Assembly: GCF_030848805.1 (NCBI RefSeq)
Contig: NC_092366.1
Coordinates: 16,062,620 to 16,126,619, forward strand
Direction: 5' to 3'
DNA from: Temnothorax longispinosus
Taxonomy: Eukaryota; Arthropoda; Insecta; Hymenoptera; Formicidae
DNA length: 64,000 nucleotides
The stretch's first letter is position 1; each line of letters opens with the position of its first letter. Below are positions 62,301 through 64,000 of the stretch, one piece after another. A program made the position numbers and the translations under genes. The notes below the pieces were generated by a model. That model was not told the DNA's origin. It worked only from the letters and a program-made list of their open reading frames with translations, and did not search any database.

Positions 62301-64000
62301 GAACGTCAATAAGTGCCGCCACTTACGGATGCATTCTGCGACACGGTGAACGCGTGTACACACGCGTATGCGCGCGTGCCTGAGTGCGTGGAGGAACGTG
62401 TTGCGGGTTCACGCCGCGGAACCATTCGGAGAATGTACTCGGGTAGAACGAGGCGGACGAGATTCGGACGCCATTACCGCGGACATTGTCCGGCGGAAAT
62501 CATTAAACTAAAATCTAACTACGGGGCTAATATAGCAAACCCGGGCCTATTCTGAAAGCTTTCATACCCAGCCGCAATTCGCTTCGGTTTAGGCCGCAAG
62601 TACGGGTCCGTGGGGACAAAGCGTATAACTCATTGCCGGAATTCCCACGGATTCGCCGACGATGATGGCACCGCGGTGAAGACGGCAGTGGCAAGTTTCA
62701 ATGTGAATCCAGGTAATGGCAATTAATCGACGACGTTCTAACACGCTACTTTTTGAAATTCAAATTTTGTATACATCGCTACGTTGTGGATGTACGTTAT
62801 AGATACTTTCGTATCTTCGGAGATCTGCGTAAATTCGAATTCCATACTTGTAGATTGAAAACCAATGTAATCCAGACGCTATTCAAGTATTGCCTATAGA
62901 GTTATGAGCCCCGACAGCGATGTGTTAATGTTTAGGGACACGGTCCAATCAATTGGCTGCACTAAACTCCAACGCAGCTACTAGATATTTAATATCGCTG
63001 CGTAAATGGTTCCTGTCGACGATTTATCTTACGCGCTGTTTACGTCTTGTCTACTAATCAGTCTTATCTTTGTTTCTTTTTGTTTATATTATCGCAGTAT
63101 CATTCTAGACTAGAAACTTTTAGTCACTTCCGTTCGATACACTGCTCAAATTTTTTCCAGCCCAGCTGCCAGAGCATATCAACAAATAAGATTTCGAAAG
63201 GAAAAGGGGAAAGGATTGCCAAAACGAGTAAAAACATTACATTACGAGTGAAAGTGATCGAGCAAGGTGAAACGAGCGGAAGTAGCCGGTCGCCCGACGT
63301 ACGCACGTAACCCCGGAACGAGTTTAAATAACAATTTCGCGGGAGAAAATGAGCCATCAAAAACAATGCGACAGTTAAAAGGTTTAATTCGAATGGTCAA
63401 AGGTGGAGGAGCGGAGCGACTCTGTTTGACTGCAGTCCAGGACCGAGGGAAAGCGAGAAGCACAGAAGAGAGCGACGAATAGAGGACGGTGGCGAAGAGG
63501 GGAGGGGGAGTTATGGAGGATGAGAAAAAGAGGGTAGCGGTCGGAGCGAAGGGGAGCGCGAAGTTGAACCGAGGTACCCCTTTCAGTGCCGACGTAGCCG
63601 ACCTCCGTGCAAACGTATACGGGTACGCCTGTACTAGTATGCCGGGCGAATTATTATGGTGAAACGAGTACGAAAGCACCCCAATATCCTCCGTCGGCGG
63701 CGGCGGCGCGGCCACGAATCCATCGTACGTACATATGTTTCAGCGCGCGACTTGCCTGTGTACGGGCGCGTACACGCATTTCTCGCTCTGTGGTATATCA
63801 TTGAGTATGAAGTTGCTGGCCGGGCAGGAATGCTAATACCGTGGCTGTCACCGGCAGCAGCGAGGTTCACCAATCCGTCTGTCCGTCCGTACGTCCGTCC
63901 GTCCGGCATCGAGTTTAGACTTTTCCGCCGACTCGCGGACTCGAACAGTTCAGGAGTGCCAGGGGTTCGTAAGGAGTTCGTCAACGGGATGTATAAATCG
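53331..64000. other. Gene-free right flank
   Basis: The flank mixes CpG-rich sequence (53.5-57.1 and 61.5-64.0 kb) with AT-rich sequence (57.2-61.5 kb). A TA/GTATA microsatellite lies at about 57900-57952 and a (CCGT)n run at 63875-63905. The longest frame, 185 codons at 55239-55796, is Arg/Ser/Pro-rich with no motif and is probably chance. This may be a large intron or the regulatory domain of a gene outside the window, but nothing here shows that directly. Confidence 0.4.

Noticed and set aside
1..64000. CRISPR array, bacterial operon or phage content
   Set aside because: No regularly spaced repeats and no prokaryotic gene organisation; the DNA is clearly from an insect nucleus.
1..64000. 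tRNA genes
   Set aside because: GGTTCGA-like strings were looked for by eye, but none sits in a plausible A-box/B-box cloverleaf context.

Overview
The window looks like nuclear DNA of an aculeate hymenopteran, most likely an ant. The genes are intron-split with GT..AG junctions, the DNA mixes AT-rich intergenic stretches with CpG-rich patches, and two secreted gene types typical of bees, wasps and ants are present: a venom-type phospholipase A1 and cystine-knot peptides resembling honey bee OCLP1. The species cannot be named from the sequence alone.

Layout. At 768-2776 lies a complete four-exon phospholipase A1 gene. From 2.8 to 17.0 kb no gene is supported, only foldback elements and a three-copy tandem repeat. 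From 16.97 to 49.27 kb, all on the + strand, lies an array of at least eight small secreted-peptide loci, plus one gene remnant. Every intact copy has a non-coding first exon, a signal-peptide exon that also carries cysteine 1, a phase-0 intron, and an exon carrying cysteines 2-6. Intact copies share C-X6-C-X5-CC-X4-C-X6-C, an inhibitor cystine knot (ICK) spacing. I name the copies M1-M4 (signal beginning MGKF), K1-K3 (signal beginning MKFV or its relic) and OCLP1-like. M and K genes were duplicated as neighbours in 3-6 kb modules. M2 has a premature stop, K1 is frameshifted, K3 has ATA in place of ATG, and two modules have lost their K gene. M1, M3, M4, K2 and the OCLP1-like gene are open throughout, although M1 has a microsatellite-shifted tail.

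The array has been reshaped by mobile DNA: a TA-flanked foldback MITE, a 0.9 kb TA-flanked inverted-repeat element, an 0.8 kb inverted-repeat element in the K1 intron, two decayed LINEs, and a roughly 350 bp piece of 28S rRNA just upstream of the K1 TATA box. From 49.3 to 64.0 kb I see no supportable gene.

The strongest signal is that introns and flanks of the recent copies are nearly identical while the mature peptides differ almost completely outside the cysteines. This pattern of birth, death and rapid divergence is expected of venom or defence peptide families. The OCLP1-like gene at the right edge is the probable conserved founder type.
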